A stretch of DNA of 64,000 nt from Terana coerulea. Its lineage: Eukaryota; Basidiomycota; Agaricomycetes; Polyporales; Phanerochaetaceae. Of this stretch, positions 1 through 10,406 are shown piece after piece. The DNA is taken from NCBI GenBank assembly GCA_024811115.1, contig JAKOGH010000670.1:62001-126000 (forward strand), given 5' to 3'. Numbering within the stretch: the stretch's first letter is position 1; each line of letters starts with the position of its first letter. The translations under genes were made by a program, and so were the position numbers. The notes below the pieces were generated by a model. The model was not told the origin of the DNA and made no database searches. It saw only the letters and a program-made list of their open reading frames with translations.

Positions 1-5
1 CTCAC

Positions 6-1066
6 CTTGTCGACCTTATAGCAACAATACTCCTTCAGGTTACCTTGGATGTGGCACAGAAGAGGGATATAGCAGACACCTGCAGCAATGAGAAGGAGCA
101 CCGAGCCAGCGAAGACGAGGACGGTGAAAGCCGTGGAAATGGTGAGAGCCGTCGTGACAAAGTCGTTACCAGCGAAGTACTTCCCAATATCCCACCAGTC
201 GCCCTTGTCCTTCTTCGAAAGGTAGAAGGCGTACAAGGTAAGCGCATTGATGGTCTGCCGAGGGCCGTCGGCGAGCAACAACCGCTTCCAACTCTTGAAT
301 GTGAAGAACACGAAGAAGGCGAAGTCGTCCATGCGCTTCGTCGAGTCAGAGATGTGGTTGAAGAAGCAGAAATGGTCATAAGATCCTTCAAGAACGTCAG
401 TACCTATCACAGCAAAGAGACCGACACCACGCACTGAGTGAATAGTAGTTGTTAGCCATGACATTCGTGAACGCGTATGAGATATCTCGGCTCTGAATAA
501 TCTTCTTCGACTTGTACGCTTCGTATGCAAGCTACCGAACCATGAGCTCGCTTTACAGCGCATGTTCGACGAACAACTCACCAGAAGGAAAGAGAAGCAG
601 ATACACCCGAAGAATAGCCACTTGCCAATGGTGAACGGGATGGCGACGCAGCCGTTGTGCGAGTTCGCGGGACAGCTGTTGAAGATAGCGTTTGACCAGG
701 ATGTTGTCGACAACATGGTTACTGCAGTGAAGATATCGGAGACGTAGACCAAGAAGCCTTTCAGGATGATGATGTAGAGCCATAGGTACCTAAAACCAGG
801 TGTTAGTTGCGGTAACGAGGGTGCCGGAAGAGGGGTCGGGCACGCTGTGCACGGTGCAACAGTGCGACTCGTGCGGCTACGACGGTAGCACGACCACTTA
901 CTTCATGCGCATGCCGAAGCTGTTGTCGGTGAAGTCGCGAGTGTCGATGAAGTCAAACTAAGTGCGGCGTTAGACAGCGAACACACTGCGAGTAAATTCC
1001 GGAGAAACGACTGCATACCTTATGGTCCGGGACGACCTCACGCTTCCAGGTGCCTCCACTACACAT
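6..1066 (-). CDS. KCH-family low-affinity K+ transporter, 3' part missing
   Basis: Five exons read 1066-1019, 957-902, 789-582, 531-435 and 385-6. The last ends at an intron donor (GTGAG at 5-1), so the gene continues beyond the left edge. The joined part is exactly 263 codons with no stop. It starts MCSGGTWKREVV and shows several hydrophobic segments, including YLWLYIIILKG and a later stretch around FTVLVFAGSVLLLIAAGVC. Marks of the fungal KCH family (yeast Kch1/Kch2) are SYDHFCFFNHIS and the final NLKEYCCYKVDK. These plasma-membrane proteins are linked to low-affinity potassium influx and calcium signalling during mating or stress. The start is the only in-frame ATG upstream of the conserved part. 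Family call is strong; function is inferred from the family. Confidence 0.85.
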
Positions 1067-1424
1067 CTTTGTTTGGGTGCTGCGGCTGGCGACGTGCTAA
1101 GGGAGCGGAACGGACTCTGAAGGAGCGTCGAAGAGAGTGGGTGTAAAGTCTGGGACCAGCCAGCTACATACGCAGCTGGGACAAAGAGAGGGAAAGAGTG
1201 TTGAAGGTAAGGACTGGAGGTGTTGCGGACAAGGAAGGTGATGAGGTCGGCGAGGTGGTTGATGAGACCGTCGACGCGGTTGCTTGGCAAAAGAGAGGCT
1301 GGCAATTAGCGCGCGCTTATGCACCGCTCGCATTGTTCACTGAGACAGATAGACGCCCATTACTTTCCTTCACTCCCGATTCTCACCTTACACGCCCAGG
1401 ACAATCCTGTAATCATAGCCCACA

Positions 1425-3118
1425 ATGACGACCGTACAGAAAATCAAGGTTGGTCTCGCTTGGCTCAATGCTTAGCACTATCTCATTCATGCTACGTGGA
1501 ATCTGTAGGAAATTGAAGATGAGATGGTAAGTAGCTGTAGAACGTCGCGGAGAGCAGGATATTCACACTAGTGCCGTAGGCTCGCAGTACGTCGTAAACT
1601 TGACGCATCGTGTGAAGATGTCTGAAGAAGACGGCCAGCGCAAAAGAACAAGGCGACGAGCTATCACTTGGGACAGCTGAAGGCAAAGCTTGCGAAACTC
1701 CGGCGAGAGCTCCTCGGTCCTTCCGGCGGAGGAGGCGGAGGCGGAGGTCTCGGCTTCGATGTAGCACGAACAGGTATAGCCTCAGTGGGCTTCGTGGGGT
1801 TTCCATCCGTCGGAAAGGTGGCTTTCTTGCGTTCATTTCCGTCAGGCTTCTGACGCTTTGCTTGCAGTCGACCCTCATGTCAAAGCTTACCGGCACACAC
1901 TCTGAAGTCTCGGAAATTGAGTTCACGACTCTTACAACAGTTCCCGGAACGGTGAAGGTGCACGGCGCACCCATTCAAATTCTTGATCTGCGTGTGTATC
2001 ATCTCAGCAAGTGACGAACAGACGGGAACTGACTGCTTGCAGCTGGTATCATTGAAGGCGCGAACGACGGTCGTGGCAGAGGTCGTCAAGGCACGTACAC
2101 TCATTTTCTCATCAGACAAAACTCTAACTCTTATCTATAGTTATTGCGGGTACGTCGCACCACTACTGCTCGCTTTTAATTGGAGATGAACCCTCCTGTG
2201 AATAGTCGCGCGGACGTGCAACCTCATCTTTATCGTTCTGGATGTGTTGAAACCGCTTGGAGACAAGAAGCTTATCGAGGGCGAACTCGAAGGCTTTGGA
2301 ATCCGATTAAATAAAGACCCGCCGAACATTACCGTCCGCAAGAAAGACAAGGGCGGAATCGCAATCACAAACACCGTGCCATTAACGAATATCGACCATG
2401 ACGAGATCAAGGCGGTGTTGAGCGAGTACAAGATGAGCAACGCGGATGTCGCCATCCGGCAGCCAGGTGCGACTGCAGACGACCTTGTGGACGTGATCGA
2501 GGGAAACAGAGTGTACATCCCTGCGATATACGTGAGTACTTCATACCTGCTTCACCGTTCATGCGGTTGACTCTATCTACTGCAGGTTCTCAACAAGATC
2601 GACGCTATCTCAATTGAGGAACTTGATCTCCTGTATGTCAATGCTCAATCGCAGTCGGAGCCATCATTCACGTCTAACTCTCCAGGTACAAAATCCCCAT
2701 GAGTGTCCCCGTCTCCTCCAAGGACTGGCTGAACATCGACGAGCTCATCGAGAAGATGTGGGAGTCTCTCAACCTCGTGCGGGTGTACACGAAGCCACGC
2801 GGCCTTGCGCCCGACTACAGCTCGCCCGTCGTGCTACGCCGCGGCAAGTGCTCGATCGAGGACTTCTGCAACAATATTCATAAGGAGATTGCGAAGCAGA
2901 TGAAATAGTGGGTGGCTGCACGTTGCTTGGCCTTACGTTTCGATGCTTGATGTGGGCCGATACAGCGCGATTGTGTGGGGTGCGAGTGCGAAGCATGCGC
3001 GTGGGCAGAAAGTTGGTCTGGACCATGTGTTAGAGGACGAAGATGGTGAGTTTTTTCTTTGATGCGGTTGTTCGTGTTCTGACATGACATCGCAGTCGTA
3101 CATATTTCAAAGAAGTAG
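1425..3118 (+). CDS. DRG1: DRG1/Rbg1 developmentally regulated GTP-binding protein
   Basis: Twelve exons: 1425-1448, 1509-1526, 1580-1586, 1639-1817, 1868-1991, 2043-2090, 2141-2149, 2206-2531, 2586-2632, 2686-2907, 2966-3045, 3096-3118. They join to 368 codons plus stop, the normal size of the family. Seen in order: N-terminal helix with [15 protein letters not shown]-loop GFPSVGKST (residues ~70-78, split by an intron after the Lys); G3 DLPGIIEGA; G4 NKID (~248-251); a C-terminal TGS domain ending HISKK. DRG GTPases bind a DFRP partner and associate with translating ribosomes. Two exons are tiny (7 and 9 nt) and one intron has a GC donor (after 2090). Both are forced by the very conserved protein sequence. 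No frameshift. Confidence 0.96.
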
Positions 3119-3358
3119 TGTATTTGCTGGGATACATCACACTGTATTGTACGTGCTGCTTCCGAGCTTCCGACGAGGGGCAATGTATGATTATCATATC
3201 TTCATGAATGGTGTGGCAGATTATGGATATGGACAAGGTGTGGCTATTCAATACAACATGCTACGGGGTTGATAGTTGTGAAAGAAGTCCAGTAGAAGTC
3301 CAGGAATATGCTCCAGGCGCAACTGCGAGTGCTTGAGGTGGCTAATCCCTCAAACAAA

Positions 3359-4857
3359 TCAGAAGTCTTCATCAAGAGTACTACACATGATCGAGGTTAG
3401 GATAGGCAAAGGTCAGTTGCTAGTAAAGTACTCACAAGGCTCGCTCATTATTTGCCTCAGTTGCGCTCGGTGGGTTTTGACCTGAAGTTGACCGCGAGAA
3501 GTTCGCCTTCTGATAGTCGGACACACGTTTCTCAAAAAAGTTGGTCTTGCCCTGGAGAGAAATCATGTCCATGAAGTCAAATGGGTTTGTGGCGTGGTAA
3601 TTTTTTCGCTCTCGAGGGAGGCCAGCAGGCGATCGGCGACGAACTCGATGTACTGGTGCATCAAAACGGAGTTTATACCAATGAGGTCGACTGAAAGGGC
3701 ATCTGCAGGGAGCGTGGGCCTGAGATAATGCACCGGAGTCGAGTATTCGGCGTGGGCGTACCTGTGAGAAACTCCTTCTCTATCTCGACAGCTTCAGTAA
3801 TAATCTGACGAACGACATCTGAGTGTGGTCGTCTCCGTAGGTGGTGGAAAAGCAAACACGCGAAGTCAGTGTGCATGCCCTCATCGCGACTGATGAGTTC
3901 GTTTGAAAAAGTGAGGCTCGGCATGAGCCCCCGTTTCTTGAGCCAAAATATGGACGCAAAAGAGCCAGAAAAGAATATGCCCTCGACGGCCGCGAACGCG
4001 ACGAGCCTCTCGCCGAACGACGACCGTTTGTCCGAGATCCAGCGGAGAGCCCACTCGGCTTTCTTGGCAATGCACGGGATCGTGTCGATGGCCCTGAAGA
4101 GACGGTAGCGTTCCTCCGAATCCTTGATGTACGTGTCTATGAGCAGAGAGTAGGTCTCGGAGTGGATGTTCTCCATCATGACCTGGAACCCGTAGAAGCA
4201 GCGCGCCTCGGCGACCTGGACCTCGTTCGAGAAACGCTCGACGAGGTTCTCGTTGACAATGCCATCCGACGCAGCAAAGAACGCAAGGACGTGTGCGATG
4301 AAACCGCGCTCTGCGGCGGTCAGGCGTGTGTCCCAATCCACGAGGTCGTGGCCCAGGTCGAGCTCCTCGGCCGTCCAGAAGGAGGCTTCGGCTTTTTTGT
4401 ACATATGCCATATCTGAGAAAAGTGAAGGCGTGTCTCAGGTGCGTTGCTTTGGCCGGCGTACCTGAGCGTATTGGATCGGGAATAGGACAAATCTCCGCT
4501 TTGACTCTTTCAGCAGAGGCTCTTCATCTACATCGGTTGGCTAAGCGCAGAACGAGGGCGGTGTGGATAGTGATGCGCACCTTCAGGCAGGTCCACTTCA
4601 CCTACAAACCGCGTGCGCACGTCCTGAGCATCCCTGGAGTCACTCAGAATTGATGGTGGCGACAGTCGTCCTAAGTCTTCAGTAGGCTCATCCTTACTCC
4701 AGACCTTGAAACACGACGTGGGGACGCATGCTGGGTTTGTACTGCAGCTAGGTTCAGTACATATTTCGTCCGAGCGGGCTATGATCTCGTAGCCGGAGTC
4801 GAGCGTTGGTGATGTGCAGCCCATGTCGATTGGAGAGCAGGTGAAGGTACAGCACAA
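3359..4857 (-). CDS. RNR2: Ribonucleotide reductase small subunit (R2), second copy, with 1-nt frameshift
   Basis: Exons 4857-4581, 4527-4463, 4413-3762, 3702-3436, 3380-3359. R2 supplies the diiron-tyrosyl radical for dNTP synthesis. All iron ligands are visible: Asp in TAEELDL, Glu and His in MMENIHSE, Glu in AFAAVEGIF, Glu and His in [12 protein letters not shown]. The radical Tyr is in SETYSLL. So this is a catalytic-type copy, not an Rnr4-like subunit. In the A6 run at 3606-3601 (minus strand) one A seems missing. As written, the frame runs into TGA at 3565-3563 and loses the C-terminal tail, yet the tail (FFEKRV... then FTLDEDF) is intact in the shifted frame. With one base restored the length is ~416-427 aa. 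Start is 4857, or 4824 (MGCTSPTLD). The N-terminus is Cys-rich and unlike the neighbour's. It is divergent from the other R2 gene. Confidence 0.88.
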
Positions 4858-5342
4858 GAATGGCGAGCCGATCCCCGCCCATCTTCCCTCCGTCGGACGC
4901 TTGGTGCGGCTCCGACCCGACTCGATGCGTGGCGCGGCTTGCCGCCGTCGGCGCGAAGATGAATCGCGCTACGTCACGCTGTCACGAACGTACATCGCCC
5001 ACGTGACCGACGCCAATTCATAAGCACTCCCGCCGAGCGCCAAAAAGGCATCTCAGGCCGCTTTTGCGCCGTTGTTGGCCGCCATCAGCCGACGCGATGG
5101 GACCCGCGTTGCCCGGAAAAGGGAAGAGTCAACGGACGACGCGACAACAGACGCAAATAGCACGAACACGCCATGTTGAAAGGGCGAAACAACGCGTAAA
5201 TTGAGCTCAGAGGATAAAAGGCGCCAAGTTTTGCTGGCCTCTCTTTCTTTACCGCACACCACATCCTCCACATCCTCCTACCAGCCCGACGCTGTACTAT
5301 TTTATATAACCACCACCTTGTACACTGTATCGTCTCTCAACC
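4858..5342. promoter_or_regulatory. Shared intergenic promoter region of the divergent R2 pair
   Basis: This 485-bp gap separates the start codons of two head-to-head R2 genes, so it should carry both promoters. A pyrimidine-rich stretch and a TATA-like TTTTATATAA lie at about 5299-5308, some 35-40 bp before the plus-strand ATG. A perfect MluI cell-cycle box is listed separately. The bidirectional role is inferred from layout only. Confidence 0.6.
5192..5197. promoter_or_regulatory. MCB-type ACGCGT element between the R2 genes
   Basis: The palindrome ACGCGT sits in the context CAACGCGTAAA, about 146 bp upstream of the plus-strand R2 start and about 335 bp upstream of the minus-strand start. 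In yeasts MBF (Mbp1/Swi6, Cdc10/Res) binds this site and drives S-phase expression of ribonucleotide reductase genes. The match is exact, but a single 6-mer can occur by chance. Its location is the main support. Confidence 0.5.
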
Positions 5343-6882
5343 ATGTCTGGCCTCCGCACTCCCACCCGTGACCTCTCTCCTGAGCCTTCGTTCCTCGTCA
5401 CACCTACCAAGGTCTCGCCTTCGGAGCCGGTATGTTCGAGTCCTCGGCTAGCTTTCTATATGTAATCTCACGTCGCGTATCCTTTTTTTAATAATTCAGG
5501 CCGCACAAGCCTTCGATGAGCTGTCCCTGACTACACCTAACAAGCGTACCAAGATTGAGGCTCTTAACTTCGACAACAACAAGAAGCCAGTGGTTGAAGA
5601 AGAGGAGCAGGAGGATGACTCATGGAGACAGCGTTTTGTCGGCGAGGTTGACCTGCCGGAACGTGAGTCATTGCTCACAGCTCGCTGGCAAGACACTGAG
5701 CTGACCGTAACCCGTCTTCAAAGACATGGAGCCTCTTCTCATCGAATCCAAGCGTCGTTTCGTCCTCTTCCCCATCCAATATCACGAGGTACGTGTCGTT
5801 CACTCATTCATCTTACTGCGCGTCTGACGTGACGCGTTGAACAGATCTGGCAAATGTACAAGAAGGCAGAGGCCTCCTTCTGGACTGCGGAGGAGATGGA
5901 CCTGTCTAAGGACATTCACGATTGGACCAACCGCCTCAATGACAAGGAACGCCATTTCATCTCACATGTCCTCGCGTTCTTCGCTGCATCCGACGGCATT
6001 GTCAATGAGAACCTCGTCGAGCGTTTCTCGAACGAGGTCCAAGTCGCCGAGGCCCGTTGCTTCTACGGGTTCCAGATTATGATGGAGAACATCCATTCCG
6101 AAACCTACTCTCTGCTCATTGACACCTATATCAAGGACCCCAAGCAGCGCGAGTACCTCTTCGACGCTGTCGAGACCATTCCTTGCATTAAGAAGAAGGC
6201 CGACTGGGCTCTTCGGTGGATTTCAGACAAGAAGTCATCTTTCGCTGAACGTCTCATCGCCTTCGCTGCCGTCGAGGGTATTTTCTTCTCGGGCTCCTTC
6301 GCGTCCATCTTCTGGTTGAAGAAGCGTGGCCTCATGCCTGGCTTGACCTTCTCCAACGAGCTCATCAGCCGTGACGAGGGCATGCACACCGACTTCGCCT
6401 GTCTCCTTTTCTCCCACCTCAAGCGTCGCCCACATCCCGAGGTTGTTCTGAGGATCATCACCGAGGCGGTCGACATTGAGCAGGAATTCCTCACTGGTGC
6501 GTTGACATGACCTCCAGCCTGGACATGGCGCTCATCCTCCTTCTATAGATGCTCTCCCTGTGGCGCTCATCGGCATGAACGCCAAGCTCATGTGTCAGTA
6601 CATCGAGTTCGTCGCTGATCGTCTGCTCGTCGCGCTCGGCAACGAGAAGCACTACAACGTCACGAACCCCTTCGACTTCATGGACATGATCTCGCTCCAG
6701 GGCAAGACCAACTTCTTCGAGAAGCGGGTCTCGGACTACTCCAAGGCTGGTGTCAGTGCGTCGGCGCAGAGCGCCACCTCCGAAGTGTCTGGAACAAAGA
6801 CCTTGTAAGTCATTTGCCTGTATTTGTTGCCAGAGCCTTTGCTGATATCATTGCCTCTAGCTCTTTGGACGAGGACTTCTAG
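5343..6882 (+). CDS. RNR2: Ribonucleotide reductase small subunit (R2)
   Basis: Exons 5343-5429, 5500-5662, 5724-5788, 5845-6496, 6549-6804, 6861-6882 join to 414 codons plus stop with no frameshift. The N-terminal region carries acidic and Ser/Pro-rich sequence ([21 protein letters not shown]). The ferritin-like core keeps the metal ligands and radical site: [46 protein letters not shown]. The C-terminus ends FSLDEDF, the tail that docks on the large subunit R1. Ribonucleotide reductase makes dNTPs in the cytosol. Exon structure is identical to the minus-strand copy in the core and last exons, so the two arose by duplication. ATG context is CAACCATGTCT. Confidence 0.96.
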
Positions 6883-7174
6883 ATGTGTCTGTGTGGGCAC
6901 TTTATTTTGATTCTGGCATTAGTCGCGACACCCGCCTTCTCATCAGTGACACATCCTATTCCCTGCATCTCCTATATCGTTTATGCTCTGCACTCCTAGT
7001 TTTGTTATCGTTGATATGACTCGGCATCTCTGTACTTCTAGAATTCATGGCTTAATCAGAATTACCATCCCTTACATGTCACCTGTGCATGAGTGCGAAT
7101 CGGTTTCATTGCAATCAAAACTAAGCACAGAGGTTCGAAACCGACAAGTCAAGCGGTGATATGTGAACACATTT

Positions 7175-7572
7175 TTATTTTGTCTTCTTCGTCTCTGGAA
7201 TGGGCTGGTTCGCCAGTGTTCCTTTTCTCTCTTCCCTGAGGGAGACATATATATAGGCCACTAGTACGGAGTTTGCTGCGAAAATGGCAGTAATAGCAGC
7301 GAATGTCGAGTTACCTGAAGCAATTATATGGTCAGTACAAGAACACAAACCTATTCAATGACAGCCAAAGCATACCATTCCAAATATACTTCTGCGAGAG
7401 GTAATACGAGGACAGCGGTGCGAAGGCGAGCGCGAGCGAGAAGACGATCAACTTGAAGAGTACACCGCTAACTCGCTGTCAGCACCAGCGTCGTAGCATA
7501 AGACATGGACACTACCCACCTCTGCTCGGCCGTCTGGTTGACTACTTTGGCCGCAGCTGCATGTTCGCTCAT
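7175..7572 (-). CDS. VMA21: VMA21-like V-ATPase assembly factor
   Basis: Exons 7572-7520, 7467-7376, 7314-7175 give 94 codons plus stop. The protein has two membrane segments: GVLFKLIVFSLALAFAPLSS and, after a short loop (SQKYIWNGNS), TFAAITAIFAANSVLVAYIY. It ends in a hydrophilic tail with a lysine-rich terminus (ETKKTK), compatible with a dilysine-type ER retrieval signal. Vma21 is an ER integral membrane chaperone for assembly of the V0 sector of the vacuolar ATPase. Length and topology match the family (about 75-110 aa). It is divergent from ALG8, with 221 bp between start codons. Confidence 0.92.
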
Positions 7573-7793
7573 CGTGGTTGCGGGCGAAGCTCTGGGCGCC
7601 TCGCCTCAGACGCGTCGGCACGCGTCTGGCATCTGCCAGCACGCGCACGTGGTCCACTTCCAGCTCATTGCTGCCGCCGCTTTCGCTGACCTGCTTCTGC
7701 ATCTTCCCTTCACCATCCACAATCCCTTACACGCTCTATTGCGGCCTTCCCTTCCCTGGCATCTGCTGTGGAAAGTCACAAAGGCACGCTAGC

Positions 7794-10127
7794 ATGTCAA
7801 AATCAACTGCGCTGCCCACCGGAGGCGGTGTGACCAGGCGGACCACCTTCAGTGAAGACCCAGTGCGTGCCGAGCCCTCAACGGAACCCGACGGAGACAA
7901 GAGAAGAGGAGAGGTCGGATGGCTAAAGAGTATCAGCCCTTTGAAGTGGTTGAAGGACGTCACGTCGGTTGAGTGGGACATCCTTATTGCGTCCACCTGC
8001 CTCAAGCTTCTTCTGTTCCCTGCGTAGTATGTACTCATTATATTTATGATATGTATATGCGTGTGATTGAGAGAGCTTCTCTATATTGAATGATCAGTCG
8101 CTCAACAGACTTTGAAGTACATCGCAACTGGCTTGCCATCACGCATTCGCTACCCATCTCGAAGTGGTACTACGACGTGAGTCTACGCACACGCAAGACC
8201 GGACTTGACTGACGGCATATACAGACCACGTCTGAATGGAGTGCGTCCCCTTTAATTGCTCTCGGACCTAATACTAAGCCCAGAAATGCGCAGCCTTGGA
8301 CTATCCACCCTTCTTCGCATATTTCGAGAAGCTGCTGTCGATACCCGCATACTTCATCGACCCCAAGATCGTCCAGCTCACGAACCTCAACTATGACGCA
8401 TGGTCCGTGATAGCGTACCAGCGCACGACAGTTATCGTCACGGAGCTTGTTTTGGCAGTCGTTCTCCAAAGGTCTGCTCGCACACACGTCTACGGTTATC
8501 GAAACTGAGAACTCGGTAGATCCATACGAGGGGCTATAGACCCGTACACACAACGCATCATCTCTGCGTCCCTGTTCCTACACCCCGGCTTCCTGATAGT
8601 AGACCACATACATTTCCAGTATAATGGATTCATGTTCGGGATCCTACTGTGGTCTCTCCTTATGGCTCGTAACGTAGGTGATTTGCTGTATGATACTTCC
8701 TTTCGACTTAAGACGGATTGCATTAGGGCAATAAACTCGCAAGCGGCTTCCTCTTCGCGGTCCTTCTCAACTTCAAGCATATCTATATGTATCTCGCTGT
8801 ACGTTCTCTTATGCCATTCTCTGTCTCTTGCCTGATTCTTTGCTCTAGCCTGCATACTTCGTATACCTCTTTCGCGCATTCTGCCTCTCACCGTCGGGGA
8901 GAGCTGCTGCCCATGCGCTTCATATCTCTCGCGAACACCGTCATCTTCGTCTTCATCCTGTCGCTAGGGCCGTTTCTCCTCATGGGCCAGCTCCCGCAGC
9001 TGCTTAGTCGACTGTTCCCCTTTACGCGTGGCCTGAACCATGCGTACTGGGCGCCGAACATGTGGGCTCTTGTAACTGCTGCTGATCGCATACTGCTAAA
9101 AGGTTGGTGTAACCACTCGAGTGTTGTGCGAATGTATGCTGACGTGAAGGGGCATGAATAGTTGCCCAGAAGTTCGGTGTCGAGAGCTTGAGCATCAATG
9201 CATCTGGCGTGGCTTCGACTTCGCGAGGGTTGGTTGGTGACACCGTCTTTGCTGTGTTACCCAACGTCAAGCCCATCCACACATTTGCGGTCACTGTTGC
9301 ATTTCAGACGGTGAGAACCTCTTGCTATGTTTAATGCTTTTAGCTCATTGGTATCGTAGATTTTCTTGGTCAAGCTGTGGAGAAAGCCAACATACAAGTC
9401 GTTCCTCGCCGCTGTCACATTGTGCGGTTACACTTCGTTCATGTTCGGCTGGCACGTGCATGAGAAGGCTATTCTGCTTGTTCTTGTGCCCTTGAGGTTA
9501 GTGGTTGTCGAAACAATCGTCGAAAAGTAGTACTCATTCTCGCAGTTTGTTGGCTGCCGAGAACAACGCGTACTTCAGGACCTTCACGGTAGCTTCAATA
9601 AGCGGCGTGTTCTCGCTGTTCCCTCTTCTCTTTACGCCTGCAGGTTAGTGCAGTGTATGTTAGTTCGTTGTCACGGACCTCACCGGCGTTGCCGACTGCT
9701 CCTTTAGAGACTTTCGTTAAGCTAGCCTATTCACTAGCATGGGCAGTCCTAACGATCGGACCCCTTAGCAAGCGGATGTACGAGTATGTACATGAACCCC
9801 AACCCTGCAGCGTGTACTGACATTTCCAGCAGATTTCCCACTTCTTTACCTTGGGTTGTGCTTGATTTTGTCGAGAGGCTGTACATGGGGGGATTCGTCG
9901 CCTTGCAAGCGTTCGTTACGCTCTTTCCCATCCTGGCTTCCTCTAGATCGTCGGTCATCGTGCAGAGTACCACGGAATGCGCAGCAGGAGACCATTGCGC
10001 ACCAGCAGACGTTGTTCCTGAAGCATCCCCGCTGGAGTTCCTGCCGCTGATGTTGACGAGTGTGTACTGTGCGGTTGGATTGGTATGGGCTTTCGTCAGG
10101 CTTTCTATCATTTATTTGAAGCAATAG
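7794..10127 (+). CDS. ALG8: ALG8 dolichyl-P-Glc:Glc1Man9GlcNAc2-PP-dolichol glucosyltransferase, with 1-nt frameshift
   Basis: Twelve exons: 7794-8026, 8098-8176, 8225-8240 (16 nt), 8294-8471, 8520-8673, 8727-8798, 8849-9102, 9162-9310, 9360-9496, 9546-9643, 9708-9783, 9830-10127. ALG8 adds the second glucose to the lipid-linked oligosaccharide in the ER lumen. Diagnostic stretches are [72 protein letters not shown] and [12 protein letters not shown], with many hydrophobic helices (GT57 family). In exon 7 the G4 run at 8896-8899 appears one base too long. Before it the frame reads [10 protein letters not shown], after it [13 protein letters not shown] in another frame. With one G removed the gene is 580 aa, normal for ALG8. 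A sequence error is the simplest explanation. Confidence 0.92.
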
Positions 10128-10406
10128 GGTGGAATTTGTTGTATCTTATATTACCTATATATAAGCTCTATGCTCGTCTCTGCTGGCATCTTCGTGCACT
10201 GTTCGAGCTCGAAAGCCTCCACTGGGCAAATTCTGAGGGGGCCTCTACTTATCCACGCGACCGGTAGCGCCGATCTCGATCACTTTCTTGATCGAGATTA
10301 GGTTCTTAGCAAAAGTCTTCGGCATCACGGCTTGCACCCCGCTCACAAGTATTCGACCTTGATTCGACCTACCACCGACACTCCCTACCACTAAACGTCC
10401 ACCAAC

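Noticed and set aside
7448..7720. A 90-codon minus-strand frame across VMA21 exon 1
   Set aside because: It reads through the intron in another frame. The VMA21 model explains the same DNA with conserved membrane helices.
8877..8910. Programmed ribosomal frameshifting as an explanation for the ALG8 frame change
   Set aside because: No slippery heptamer with a downstream structure was seen. ALG8 is not known to use frameshifting, and the same kind of indel recurs in unrelated genes here.
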